Assembly: GCA_910576815.1 (NCBI GenBank)
Contig: CAJTKA010000050.1
Coordinates: 1-20,270, forward strand
Length of the DNA: 20,270 bases
Direction: 5' to 3'
DNA from: an uncultured Lachnospiraceae bacterium
GTDB lineage: Bacteria; Bacillota; Clostridia; Lachnospirales; Lachnospiraceae
Position numbers and translations under genes: made by a program. Below the pieces are notes generated by a model that did no database searches, had not been told where the DNA came from, and saw only the letters and a list, made by a program, of their open reading frames with translations. Positions 6,617 through 15,310 of this stretch are shown piece by piece; position 1 is the first letter of the stretch; each line of letters begins with the position of its first letter.

Positions 6617-6946
6617 ATGAACAAACAGGACAAAAACAATACATCAGAAGAACTCGAAAAGGAAGAAATGACCGTGGAGCTGGAACTGGATGACGGCACA
6701 AAGGTCACCTGCGCCGTGGTCACGATCCTGACCGTGGCAGGAAAGGACTACATCGCACTCCTGCCCCTTACGGAAAGCGGCGATAACACGGACGGTGAGG
6801 TCTGGTTCTACCGCTACAGCGAAAATGCGAAGGACCCGAACGAGGAACCGGAGCTTGGCTATATCGAGGACGATGAAGAGTACGAAGCCGTGGCGGACGC
6901 CTTCGACGAATTTCTGGACGCCGCCGAGTTTGACGAGCTAGTCTGA
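6617..6946 (+). CDS. DUF1292 (YrzB-like) family protein
   Basis: A 109-residue acidic protein. The ATG at 6617 has GGAGG 5-6 nt upstream. After a charged start (1-18), the DUF1292 core reads VELELDDGTKVTCAVVTILT (20-39), then AGKDYIALLPL (41-51) and a VWFYRY segment (62-67), followed by an acidic tail LGYIEDDEEYEAVADAFDE. The family is small, cytoplasmic and widespread in Firmicutes (B. subtilis YrzB), with no settled function. It is monocistronic, with its own promoter and terminator. Its last 88 bp run antisense to the 3' end of the helicase gene. Confidence 0.85.
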   Translation: MNKQDKNNTSEELEKEEMTVELELDDGTKVTCAVVTILTVAGKDYIALLPLTESGDNTDGEVWFYRYSENAKDPNEEPELGYIEDDEEYEAVADAFDEFLDAAEFDELV

Positions 6947-8784
6947 ATAATAAGTTTCAAAAATCGGGAGGGCGCATCCTTCCCGGTTTTTCCGTTGTAG
7001 TAAAATAAGCAGAGTTTCTGCTTTGCCCGGGTCATCGCCACATAGAACATCCTTCTCTCCTCCTCCACCGCCTCCTTCGTCTTTGACTTATCCAGCGGGA
7101 TCTTGCCCTCGTTGCAGTCGGGTATATAGACATACGGAAACTCCAGACCCTTGGCGGCGTGCATGGTTAGGATCTGAGCGCCTTCTTTTTCCGGAGTCTC
7201 CTTTCTGATGACTTCCCGATATTGACTAATGTAGTTATTCATATCCTGTAAGGTGGCAAACTGCCTGGAAAACTGTGCAAACTCCTCCCCCACCTTCTGA
7301 AACGCCTCCGCCTTTTCGGAACCATATTTTTCCCGCAGCCAAGCATCGTACCCCATCACATTGCGGATATAATGAATCTGCAGATGCAGCCGCTTTCCCG
7401 CCAGATGATCCAGATCACGGTACAATCTTTTCACGCTGTCCTGAATTTTTGGCACATTTGTATAATAAGCGATCAAGGCTTCCCGCTCCACCTGTTCCCC
7501 CGGCAGACTGTCCCGTTTCATATACCGCAGAGGTCTGTTCATGATGCGCAGGAAATACCGTCTTTTTTGATCGCCTGCCGCCAATGCCAGATATGCCCTG
7601 ATATCCTGAATCACAAAATGCGCAAAACGGTCTCTGGGCTTTTCTCTGAGGGTATAGGGCAGTTTCGCCTCATAAAGTGTCCGAGCCCACATTCCGCAGT
7701 CAAAATTTGTACGGCAGATCAGAGCGCAGTCTGAAAGCCGCCCTATCTTCTGTTCTTCTGCGAGCGCAGCAATCACTGCCTTTCCCACGTCTGCCTCCGT
7801 CTCCTCATGAAAAATACGGATCCCCACTCCTTCCTCATGGCTTGCCCTGATTTCCTTTGGCAGACGATTCTCATTCTCGGATACGACCTTTCCCGCCGCT
7901 GCAACGACCTTTTCATGGCAGCGGAAATTGACATCCAAAAGAATCCGTTTCGCATCCCCATAATCCCTGAAAAACTGCTGCATACTGTCAGGCGTTGCCC
8001 CACGGAAACCGTAGATTGCCTGGTCATCGTCCCCCACGATAAAAAGATTATCTTCCGGCGCAGCGAGCAGTTTCACGATTTGATACTGTTTAGGAGAAAT
8101 GTCCTGAAATTCGTCCACCAGAATATAACGAAACTGTGTCTGCCACTCCTTTCGTACCTTGCCATCCTCAAGCAAAAGATTAAGGCAGACTTCCACCAGA
8201 TCATCAAAATCAAACTTGGAAAACTCCCGCAGCCAGCTCTGATATTCCTCTGCCAAATACAGAAAATCCTCCTCGCTCAGCTTTTGGATGGAAAGTGCTT
8301 CCTGATTTCCTCCTGTCTTACGTCTGCCAATTTCCGCCAAAAGTTCCTCGATATCTTCCTCCTGTAATCCCAAAAACCGCTTGTGCGTATGTATGATGTC
8401 CCTGACAAGTTTTCGTCTCTCCGTCTCTGTAATGATGGTATAACCGCGATACTGCGCCGACTGTCGTAAGATATAATAGAATACTGCGTGAAAGGTGCCG
8501 AAATGTACGGGTGGTCTCTCGTTTTCCATCAGCCGAAAGAATCTCTCCTGCATTTCCAGTGCGGCCGCCTTCGTGAACGTAATGACTAAGATCTGTGCGG
8601 GCTCTGCGCCCTGTGATGTGATGAGTCTGTGGATACGGTGCGTGGTGACAAAGGTTTTACCGCTGCCGGGCCCGGCCAAAACAGCCGCAGGCCCGTCAAC
8701 GTGTTCTATGGCTTCCTTTTGCCTTACGGTACAGGAAACATCAAGTCTGCTCAAGCAGCTCAATCCCTTTTCGAATCCTTGCAA
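6859..8784 (-). CDS. UvrD/PcrA-like ATP-dependent 3'-5' DNA helicase
   Basis: A 641-residue superfamily 1 helicase that unwinds DNA using ATP, in repair or replication. Motifs in order: Q motif region RQKEA (21-25), Walker A GPGSGKT (38-44), TFTKAAALEM (69-78), GTFHA (96-100), Walker B VDEFQD (223-228), GDDDQAIYGFRG (251-262), then LTMHAAKGLEFPYVY and RRMFYVAMTRAKQ near the C-terminus. It is shorter than PcrA (about 720 residues) and lacks a PcrA-type C-terminal extension. The TTG at 8784 is preferred because AAAGGAAG lies just upstream; this overlaps gltX by 44 nt. The last 29 or so residues, Ser-rich, are read antisense through the DUF1292 gene and are unlikely to be conserved. Confidence 0.9.
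   Translation of the reverse strand: MQGFEKGLSCLSRLDVSCTVRQKEAIEHVDGPAAVLAGPGSGKTFVTTHRIHRLITSQGAEPAQILVITFTKAAALEMQERFFRLMENERPPVHFGTFHAVFYYILRQSAQYRGYTIITETERRKLVRDIIHTHKRFLGLQEEDIEELLAEIGRRKTGGNQEALSIQKLSEEDFLYLAEEYQSWLREFSKFDFDDLVEVCLNLLLEDGKVRKEWQTQFRYILVDEFQDISPKQYQIVKLLAAPEDNLFIVGDDDQAIYGFRGATPDSMQQFFRDYGDAKRILLDVNFRCHEKVVAAAGKVVSENENRLPKEIRASHEEGVGIRIFHEETEADVGKAVIAALAEEQKIGRLSDCALICRTNFDCGMWARTLYEAKLPYTLREKPRDRFAHFVIQDIRAYLALAAGDQKRRYFLRIMNRPLRYMKRDSLPGEQVEREALIAYYTNVPKIQDSVKRLYRDLDHLAGKRLHLQIHYIRNVMGYDAWLREKYGSEKAEAFQKVGEEFAQFSRQFATLQDMNNYISQYREVIRKETPEKEGAQILTMHAAKGLEFPYVYIPDCNEGKIPLDKSKTKEAVEEERRMFYVAMTRAKQKLCLFYYNGKTGKDAPSRFLKLIIQTSSSNSAASRNSSKASATASYSSSSSI
6959..6991 (+). terminator. 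Terminator of the DUF1292 gene, inside helicase coding sequence
   Basis: AAAAATCGGGAGG pairs with CCTTCCCGGTTTTT around a GCGCAT loop, 13 nt after the DUF1292 stop. The stem is A-rich on one side and T-rich on the other, so it could act in both directions. It also encodes part of the helicase C-terminus (around KTGKDAPSRF) on the other strand. Confidence 0.7.
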
Positions 8785-10204
8785 GGGATTCTTCCTTTCC
8801 CAAAACCTCCATCAGCTCCGTTGCCCCGCCCGGCGTCATCTGCTTGCCGGAAACGGCGGTCCTCACAGGCCACATCACATAGCCGTTTTTATAGCCCTTC
8901 TCCTCCACATAGGCGGAAAGAGCCGCATAAAGCGCATCGTTCGTGTAATCCTCCTGCGCCTCCAGGATCGGCAGCAATTCCTTTAACACCGCCAGGGAGG
9001 TCTCCGCATTCGTCTTCATCTTTTTATGCGTGTACATCGCCACGTCATAGTCCGGAAGCGCATCGAAAAAGTCCACATGCTCTTTGATGTCCGGGAAGAT
9101 CTCGATCCTGGTCTTGACCATGGCCGCGATCTTTTTTAGGTCGTAGTCCTTCGTTACCGCCTCCTTGAGATAAGGCTCTGCCATCTCGTAAAAGCGGTCG
9201 AAATCCATGGCCTTCAAATATTCCCCGTTCATCCATTTCAACTTCATATAATCGAACACCGCAGGGGACTTACTGATCCTGTGATAATCAAACTCCCGGA
9301 TCAGTTCGTCAAGGGAGAATATCTCTCTGTTGTCTTCCGGACTCCAGCCTAACAGCGCGATATAGTTCACGACCGCCTCCGCAAGGAAACCGTTCTTGAT
9401 CATTTCCTCAAAAATATAGGAGGCATTTCCGCTTCTCTTTGCCAGTTTCTTGTGATCCTCACCCGTAATCAACGGCAGATGCACATATACAGGACTTTCC
9501 CAGCCAAACGCATCATACAGCCGCTGGTATTTGGGTGTGGATGAAATATACTCATTTCCCCTTACCACATGAGTGATGTTCATCGTATGGTCATCCACAA
9601 TGTTGGCAAAATTATAGGTGGGATAGCCGTCCGACTTGATCAATATCATATCGTCCAGCTCAGCATTATCCACCGTAATGTCCCCATACAGCTCGTCATG
9701 AAAGGTAGTGGACCCTTCAGTCGGGTTATTCTGACGGATGACAAAGGGCTTGCCCGCCGCCAGGTTTGCCTCCACTTCCTCCTTGGAAAGGTGCAGACAA
9801 TGCTTATCATAAATACTGATTTCCTTGCCTTCCACCACTTCCGTCTTTAAAGATGCAAGCCTCTCCTTATCGCAAAAGCAATAATAGGCTTCTCCTTTTT
9901 CTATCAATTTCTTTGCATGTTCCATATAGATGCCGGTTTTCACGCGCTCACTCTGCACATAAGGCCCATAGCCGCCGTCCTTGTCCGGTCCTTCGTCGTG
10001 GATCAGCCCCGTACTGTCCAGCGTGCGGTATATCATTTCCGTCGCGCCCTCGACAAAACGCTCCTGATCCGTATCCTCGATGCGGAGCATGAACACGCCG
10101 CCCTCATGCTTGGCAATCAAAAATTCATACAGCGCCGTCCGCAGGTTACCCACGTGCATCATGCCCGTAGGACTGGGCGCATATCTTGTTCTAATCTTTT
10201 CCAT
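8741..10204 (-). CDS. gltX: Glutamate--tRNA ligase (GluRS)
   Basis: A 487-residue class I aminoacyl-tRNA synthetase that charges tRNA with glutamate in the cytoplasm. The HIGH-type motif appears as APSPTGMMHVGN (9-20) and the KMSKS loop as KLAKRSG (253-259). RIEDTDQER (41-49) and YPTYNFANIVDDH (194-206) are typical GluRS signatures. C109 and C111, with a later CL pair near 136, may form the zinc site. The C-terminal anticodon-binding helical domain fills the remainder, and the length is normal. AGGAAA precedes the ATG at 10204. It starts 16 nt after the hydrogenase stop, so it is probably in the same transcript. Whether it also charges tRNA-Gln cannot be decided from this window. Confidence 0.97.
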   Translation of the reverse strand: MEKIRTRYAPSPTGMMHVGNLRTALYEFLIAKHEGGVFMLRIEDTDQERFVEGATEMIYRTLDSTGLIHDEGPDKDGGYGPYVQSERVKTGIYMEHAKKLIEKGEAYYCFCDKERLASLKTEVVEGKEISIYDKHCLHLSKEEVEANLAAGKPFVIRQNNPTEGSTTFHDELYGDITVDNAELDDMILIKSDGYPTYNFANIVDDHTMNITHVVRGNEYISSTPKYQRLYDAFGWESPVYVHLPLITGEDHKKLAKRSGNASYIFEEMIKNGFLAEAVVNYIALLGWSPEDNREIFSLDELIREFDYHRISKSPAVFDYMKLKWMNGEYLKAMDFDRFYEMAEPYLKEAVTKDYDLKKIAAMVKTRIEIFPDIKEHVDFFDALPDYDVAMYTHKKMKTNAETSLAVLKELLPILEAQEDYTNDALYAALSAYVEEKGYKNGYVMWPVRTAVSGKQMTPGGATELMEVLGKEESLARIRKGIELLEQT

Positions 10205-10220
10205 CGTTTCCTGTTCCCTC

Positions 10221-11720
10221 TCATTCTATTCGTTTCTGGTGCATACTCGGATCGGGTATCTTCTCCGCCGCCGCATCCTGAAAAGAGGCCACCGCCTTTG
10301 CCGCCGCAGGAATGGCAATGTTCGTACCCGCGCCTGCCACACAACCGCCGGGACACGCCATGCCTTCAATCAGACATCCCGTCTTCTTTCCTGCCTTAGC
10401 AAGCATCAATATCTTTTTACACTCAGACAGGCTTTCCGCATGCTCAATGTGCACCTCCACATCAGGATAGTACTCTCTTACGCACTCCTCAATGGCGCTT
10501 GCCACACCGCCTGCCACACCATAGCCGCGTCCTGCACCGGTCGCACCGTTTAACTCGTCCATAGCCTGAATCTGGTCTAGCAGGATCCCCTTTGCTTCAA
10601 AGATGCCCGTCAATTCCTCGAAAGTGATCACAAAATCAACATCCGAACGAATGGTTCTGCGGGAAGCTTCCAGCTTCTTGGATGCACAAGGACCGATAAA
10701 GACCACTCTCGCATCCGGGTGTTCCGCCTTAATGACTCTTGCCGTCGCCACCATGGGCGTCAACGCGTTTGAAATCTTGTCAATGGTCTCCGGAAAAAAT
10801 TTCTTTGCCAGAACAGACCAGGACGGACAACAGGAAGTCAGGCTGAATGGAAGCTTTCCCGTAGCGACTTCCTTCGCGTAGTGCTCCGCTTCTGCGATGG
10901 CACCCATATCCGCACCCACCGCCGTCTCATATACATCGTAAAAACCCAACTCCTTCAAGGCTGTTTTCAGCATATCCGGCGTCACATCCGGACCAAACTG
11001 CCCGACAAAAGCCGGCGCCACCTGCGCAATGATCTTCTCGCCTGTCTGTAACGCGCGAATCAACTGGAATATCTGCGACTTGTCAGCAATCGCGCCAAAG
11101 GGACAGTTGACCATGCACTGTCCGCAGGAAACACAGAGATCGTTGTCAATCACTGCCCGTCCTTTCTCATCATTTCTGATTGCGTTTACGCCGCAGGCGC
11201 CCGCGCAGGGTCTCACCTGATGAGAAATCGCATCATACGGACAGACAGCCTTGCACTTACCGCATTTGATACATTTTTCCGGATCGATCACGGAATGACC
11301 GTTCACCATGGAAATGGCGCCTCTGGGACAAACCTCGCGACAGGGATGCGCCACACAGCCCATGCAGCGATTTGTCACAAAGTAGCTGTTTTCCGGACAG
11401 GCATTACAGGCCGAAGGAATGACCTGCATCAGCGGCGGCTCATAATACTTTTCGGAAATATTGCTCTCCTCAAGCCCCTGTGTCAGATGCACGGGAACAT
11501 TCTCCGGTCGCAGGGACAGTCCCATCGCCAATCGGATCCGTTCGCGCACAATGGCGCGGTCTCTGTAGATACTCTCATATTTGGACTCGTCATAGTCCAC
11601 GATCTTGTAGGGCAGCGCCTCGATATCATCCTTCAAATTTTCAGAATGATAGGCAAGCTGCGCTACCTCCTTAAAAATACGTCTTCTATTCTTACGAACC
11701 TGCGTATCGATTCCTCTCAT
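10221..11720 (-). CDS. [FeFe] hydrogenase, group B-like, with extra Fe-S domains
   Basis: A 499-residue iron-sulfur enzyme that interconverts protons and H2, probably with ferredoxin. The ATG at 11720 has GGAGG 4 nt upstream; a longer reading from 11795 lacks such a site. The N-terminal region carries Cys-rich CNACPENSYF and CMGCVAHPCREVCP (105-132), then two 4Fe-4S clusters, CIKCGKCKAVCP (150-161) and CVSCGQCMVNCP (196-207). The H-cluster motifs are L1 TSCCPSW (295-301), L2 GPCASKKLE (343-351) and L3 EGMACPGGCVAGAG (452-465), giving the four cysteines that hold the H-cluster. TSCCP and GPC, instead of TSCxP and MPC, point to the group B/sensory-like clade. It precedes gltX by 16 nt. Confidence 0.92.
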   Translation of the reverse strand: MRGIDTQVRKNRRRIFKEVAQLAYHSENLKDDIEALPYKIVDYDESKYESIYRDRAIVRERIRLAMGLSLRPENVPVHLTQGLEESNISEKYYEPPLMQVIPSACNACPENSYFVTNRCMGCVAHPCREVCPRGAISMVNGHSVIDPEKCIKCGKCKAVCPYDAISHQVRPCAGACGVNAIRNDEKGRAVIDNDLCVSCGQCMVNCPFGAIADKSQIFQLIRALQTGEKIIAQVAPAFVGQFGPDVTPDMLKTALKELGFYDVYETAVGADMGAIAEAEHYAKEVATGKLPFSLTSCCPSWSVLAKKFFPETIDKISNALTPMVATARVIKAEHPDARVVFIGPCASKKLEASRRTIRSDVDFVITFEELTGIFEAKGILLDQIQAMDELNGATGAGRGYGVAGGVASAIEECVREYYPDVEVHIEHAESLSECKKILMLAKAGKKTGCLIEGMACPGGCVAGAGTNIAIPAAAKAVASFQDAAAEKIPDPSMHQKRIE

Positions 11721-11785
11721 ATTGCCTCCATGCCGTGATGCTGCGCTTTTGACCCGCAGTGCACACTCGATAAGCCTTCGCGTAT

Positions 11786-11814
11786 ATTGTGTCATAATAT
11801 TTACAAGAAGTCAA
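11786..11814 (-). promoter_or_regulatory. Candidate promoter for hydrogenase-gltX-helicase
   Basis: On the minus strand, TTGACT (11809-11814) and CACAAT (11786-11791) are 17 nt apart, in the 138-bp gap between the GldG-like gene and the hydrogenase. The -10 is weak (4 of 6). If real, the hydrogenase group can be expressed separately from the ABC transporter. Confidence 0.4.
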
Positions 11815-11858
11815 TATTTTACGCCCGCACACCCTTATGAGGAATCGATATCCCGTGC

Positions 11859-13982
11859 TTATTTCCTTCTTCTACGCAGCCAAATCACAAGCCCTGTGAC
11901 AAGCGCTGCCAGCGGAAGAACGATCACGCAGAGAACCGATACGACCAATATGGTCTGCGCCTTAAATACCAGATTCGTCATCATAAGGCTCTTGACCGGC
12001 ACAGCCACGGGCGACTCATGATCTGCCAGTGCACTGATCATGCCCGCAAAAAGTTTAACATTATTTCCCGGCGCCACATCGTCCGCAACTGTGGTAAAAA
12101 GGCTCTCTCCACCCACCACACAGGCACTTGAGATCCCGTCGTCCGCCACAGATTTCTCCACTTCTAACGCAATCGCAAAGGGCCCGTCAATATCGCCTTC
12201 CTCTTTCTCATAACCAGTGCTTTCATTGACAAGACTCTTGGAAAAAGCGCTGTCGCTTGTGGTCAAAAGCGGCTTATAGATGATCTTTGTATCTTCCTCA
12301 TCATAGAGCAGCCCCCTCGCAAAAGGTGCAAAAACCAGCCCGTTTTCCAGAGGGGCTGTCACATCGCTCTGCTTGATCATCGGCACCAGATAATAGGGAT
12401 TCTGATAATAATACTCTCTGTCCGTTTCCACAATGGTACCGCCTGCATCTTCTATGCCATAAAAGTCAAGAATACCCTGGAAATTCGTCATCTCCCCATC
12501 CGTCAAAGTAGTAACGATCAGTGCATTTCCCCCTTTTTCCAGATAAGAGATCACCTTATCGACATCCTCTTTGGAAAAATCGCTTGTGGGAGCATTAAGG
12601 ATCAATCCCTGCGCATCCTCCGGAATTTCATCGACCGAATACAGCATGAGCTGTTCACGGGAGATATTCTCCTTCTCGATCGCCTTTACAAACTTATCCT
12701 CTAACGCCAGTTCTCCATGACCTCCCACCTCATAAAACTTCGGAGGATCGTCCGATGTGACAAAAGCAAGAGCAGAAATGATCTGTCCTTCTCCGTCATA
12801 GCCCGTGACATCGTAACTGTAGGTGGAATAATTCATTTCATAAACATAAATATCTCCGTAATCCACCACCGTGCTCCGCTTTGCCCCCTCCACGATGAGG
12901 CTGCCCGAGGACGGATTCTGTGTCGTATACTGCTGATAAAAATTCGGATTTTTAGAAGGACTGACATACTTGACCTTCACGTGCCCTGTCTGATCCTCCA
13001 TTCGCTCCAACGTCTTTTGCAGATCTGCGTCCCCCTTGTCTTCCTCAGCAAGCACATAAATCGTCGCATCCTCCGTCATACCCGCCAAAAAAGTCTTCGT
13101 CTCCTCCATCAGCGTATAGCGTTTATTCTCTGTCAAATCGAAGGAGGAATACTGCTCCGGTACATAGTTCAAGCCAAGATTGACAGCTACAGTCAAAGCA
13201 ATTGCCAAAATGATCCCTGATACGCTGTATGCCCCCAGACGGATTCCGCCTCCCGCAATACGATAGCGGCGTTTCTGAATGGACTGTATCGTACAAAAGA
13301 GAGCAAGCGCTACGGCTGACAGATAGTAAACCACTGCCTCCACCTCAAGATAACCGTACGATAACGTTTCAAACCGTCCTACCATATCGAAACAGGACAA
13401 AATACGCGCCAGCACCGTCGTAAACGTCGTCGTTCCCATGCCGGTAAGAAGATTTGAAATCCCTGACATAATGTAACCTAAAAACAAAGCGCCAAAGGAA
13501 AGTACCGCCGCAATCACCACGCTCTCCGTTAGCGAAGAAAGAAAAAGTCCCACGGAAAGCGCAAGGGAACCGTACAGATAAAAGCCCAAAAGGGAAGCGT
13601 AAGACATCCCAAACTGCACCTCGCCGCCCCGAGTAAGAAAAAGCGGTAAGATTCCCATAAACGCCGTCGGCACCAGTAGTACGGTCTCCAGCGCCAAAAA
13701 TTTTCCCAGCACGATTCCACCCACCGAGACGGGCGCTGTCAGCAACAGTTGATCCGTCTTATTCTTCCGTTCCTCTGAGAGCGTGCGCATGGTAAGCACC
13801 GGCGCAGTCAACAGAAAAATAAAAATAATACTCTGGAGCACGTAAGATATCGTCGGATAACCCATAATAATATTGTAAACCTGAAAATAAAGCCCCATAA
13901 AGCAAAAATTCACTGCTATGAAAAGCCAGCCTGTGAAAGAGCAAAAGTAAGATCTCAGCTCTCTTTTATAAATCGCTCTCAT
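11859..13982 (-). CDS. ABC-2 permease fused to GldG-like auxiliary domain
   Basis: A 707-residue membrane protein. The ATG at 13982 follows a GGAG site; the extra 10 codons before it are not needed. Residues 1-235 form an ABC-2 permease (GldF-like) with about six membrane spans (near 19-40, 47-64, 91-116, 130-150, 154-174 and 215-233). A seventh span (255-274) is followed by the GldG hallmark FDLTENKRYTLMEET (281-295) and a large extracytoplasmic domain resembling ABC_transp_aux. A final membrane helix ends in LRRRRK. In Bacteroidetes GldA/F/G support gliding; in Clostridia this fused form is an exporter of unknown substrate. It overlaps the ATPase gene by 17 nt, so the two form one transporter. 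Confidence 0.9.
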   Translation of the reverse strand: MRAIYKRELRSYFCSFTGWLFIAVNFCFMGLYFQVYNIIMGYPTISYVLQSIIFIFLLTAPVLTMRTLSEERKNKTDQLLLTAPVSVGGIVLGKFLALETVLLVPTAFMGILPLFLTRGGEVQFGMSYASLLGFYLYGSLALSVGLFLSSLTESVVIAAVLSFGALFLGYIMSGISNLLTGMGTTTFTTVLARILSCFDMVGRFETLSYGYLEVEAVVYYLSAVALALFCTIQSIQKRRYRIAGGGIRLGAYSVSGIILAIALTVAVNLGLNYVPEQYSSFDLTENKRYTLMEETKTFLAGMTEDATIYVLAEEDKGDADLQKTLERMEDQTGHVKVKYVSPSKNPNFYQQYTTQNPSSGSLIVEGAKRSTVVDYGDIYVYEMNYSTYSYDVTGYDGEGQIISALAFVTSDDPPKFYEVGGHGELALEDKFVKAIEKENISREQLMLYSVDEIPEDAQGLILNAPTSDFSKEDVDKVISYLEKGGNALIVTTLTDGEMTNFQGILDFYGIEDAGGTIVETDREYYYQNPYYLVPMIKQSDVTAPLENGLVFAPFARGLLYDEEDTKIIYKPLLTTSDSAFSKSLVNESTGYEKEEGDIDGPFAIALEVEKSVADDGISSACVVGGESLFTTVADDVAPGNNVKLFAGMISALADHESPVAVPVKSLMMTNLVFKAQTILVVSVLCVIVLPLAALVTGLVIWLRRRRK

Positions 13983-15054
13983 CGCTCTCTCCACCCTCCG
14001 TCTCTGATTCATCTTCTATTTCATCTTCATTTTCTGCTCCCATATCATTCGTCTGTATGTTATCATTGCCTAAGTCACTTTCCGCCTCATCCTGTACTTC
14101 ATCTTCCTCAATCGTCTCAGCCTCCGCAGCTGTCAGTTCCAGGAAAATATCCTCCAGCGATCGCTCCGAACGGCTCATGGACAGGATCGGCATGCCTGCT
14201 CCGGCAAGTGCAACGGATAATGCTTTTCGAATATCCGTATCTTCCTTTGTCTCTATGCGGATCACGATACTGCCTTCTTCTTCGCCTGCGTCAAACTGAT
14301 ACTGCTCGACCTCCTCCATCTGCGCAAGCACTGCCTTTGCCTGTTCCTGCTCTCCGATTACCGTCACGGATAACGTCGTCCCGCCCTGCATCATCCGCTG
14401 CAGCTCCTCAGGTGAACCGCTTGCCATCAGTTTTCCCCTTGAAAGAATCAAAATATGATCGCAGACCGCGCTGACTTCCGAGAGAATGTGGGAACTCAAA
14501 ATGACCGTATGCTCCCCCGCAAGTGACTTGATCAGTTCACGCATCTCTATGATCTGCTTCGGATCAAGGCCAACCATGGGTTCGTCTAAGATCAGAACTT
14601 TCGGATTTCCCACCAGCGCCTGCGCCAGTCCAACCCTCTGTTTGTATCCTTTAGAAAGATTACGGATCAGGCGGCCGCTCACTTCCGAGAGAGAAAGCTT
14701 CTCCAAAAGCGTCTCCACCTGCTCTTTTCTCTCCCGCTTAGGCACCAGTTTCAACTGTGCCGCAAACAGCAAAAACTCCCGCACGGTCATGTCCGTATAA
14801 AGCGGCGGCACCTCCGGCAGATAACCGATACAGGACTTTGCTGCGATCGGATTACGCAAAATATCATGGCCGTCGATAACGACTCTGCCCCCGTCAGCCG
14901 CTACATAGCCTGTCATCACATTCATCGTTGTGGATTTTCCTGCGCCGTTAGGTCCCAAAAAACCGTATATCCCGCCCGGCTCCAAAGTAAACGTCAGATC
15001 TTCTACCGCCGTGCGCCCGCCGTATCGTTTTACCAAATGCTCTACCTGTATCAA
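13966..15054 (-). CDS. ABC transporter ATP-binding protein (GldA-like) with acidic tail
   Basis: A 362-residue ATPase that powers the adjacent permease. It has Walker A GFLGPNGAGKSTT (about 34-46), ABC signature LSKGYKQR, Walker B VLILDEPMVGLDP and the H-loop SSHIL, all intact. The TTG at 15054 is chosen because GGAGG lies 8 nt upstream; the TTG at 15060 is only 2 nt from it. The C-terminal DUF4162-like region is followed by a 50-residue tail with 24 Asp/Glu and no Lys or Arg, which is probably disordered. The tail is unusual for the family, and its end overlaps the permease start by 17 nt. It is the first gene of the minus-strand group. Confidence 0.93.
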   Translation of the reverse strand: MIQVEHLVKRYGGRTAVEDLTFTLEPGGIYGFLGPNGAGKSTTMNVMTGYVAADGGRVVIDGHDILRNPIAAKSCIGYLPEVPPLYTDMTVREFLLFAAQLKLVPKRERKEQVETLLEKLSLSEVSGRLIRNLSKGYKQRVGLAQALVGNPKVLILDEPMVGLDPKQIIEMRELIKSLAGEHTVILSSHILSEVSAVCDHILILSRGKLMASGSPEELQRMMQGGTTLSVTVIGEQEQAKAVLAQMEEVEQYQFDAGEEEGSIVIRIETKEDTDIRKALSVALAGAGMPILSMSRSERSLEDIFLELTAAEAETIEEDEVQDEAESDLGNDNIQTNDMGAENEDEIEDESETEGGESDESDL

Positions 15055-15099
15055 TGACAATTCCTCCCTTACTCATGCTGCCTTCATCAAATCTATGCG

Positions 15100-15154
15100 G
15101 AGAATGCCTCTTTTCAGGCATTCTCTTGCGTGAGACATAGAACTTCTTCTCACG
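15100..15154 (-). promoter_or_regulatory. Two tandem hairpins in the leader of the ABC transporter operon
   Basis: The perfect 10-bp stem GAGAATGCCT/AGGCATTCTC (15100-15109 and 15116-15125, 6-nt loop) lies beside CGTGAG/CTCACG (15129-15134 and 15149-15154). Neither has a T-run. They lie between the probable promoter and the start at 15054, so an operator or a structured leader are both possible. Confidence 0.45.
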
Positions 15155-15233
15155 TTACTATACTGGAAAAATGTGTCTGTTATCCGTTCAAATTGTGAAA
15201 ATTCTGTGTCCTTTTCACCCTAACACTTAGATG

Positions 15234-15242
15234 ATTATAACA
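15234..15242 (-). promoter_or_regulatory. Extended -10 promoter for the ABC transporter group
   Basis: On the minus strand the sequence TGTTATAAT is a perfect extended -10 (TGnTATAAT). No good -35 was seen. A start near 15226 would give a leader of about 170 nt that includes both hairpins. Confidence 0.45.
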
Positions 15243-15248
15243 TACTAT
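15241..15248 (+). promoter_or_regulatory. Candidate sporulation -10 (SigE/SigK type) for cotJ
   Basis: CATACTAT is close to the SigE -10 CATACAnT, and CATACTATA fits the SigK pattern CATAnnnTA. It lies 62 bp before the cotJA start. No convincing -35 was found, so this is tentative. B. subtilis cotJ is SigE-dependent, which supports the idea. Confidence 0.35.
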
Positions 15249-15270
15249 ATTACTAAAAAATACAAAAATT

Positions 15271-15295
15271 CGTGTGGACACGATTTTACCACACG
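15271..15295 (+). other. Hairpin in the cotJ leader
   Basis: CGTGTGG (15271-15277) pairs with CCACACG (15289-15295) around an 11-nt loop, ending 5 nt before the AAAGGAAG ribosome site of cotJA. It might tune mRNA stability or translation. Confidence 0.4.
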
Positions 15296-15310
15296 CCAGA
15301 AAGGAAGCGT

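Noticed and set aside
11721..11795. Longer hydrogenase start at 11795
   Set aside because: GGAGG lies right before the ATG at 11720, and the extra 25 residues show no family features.
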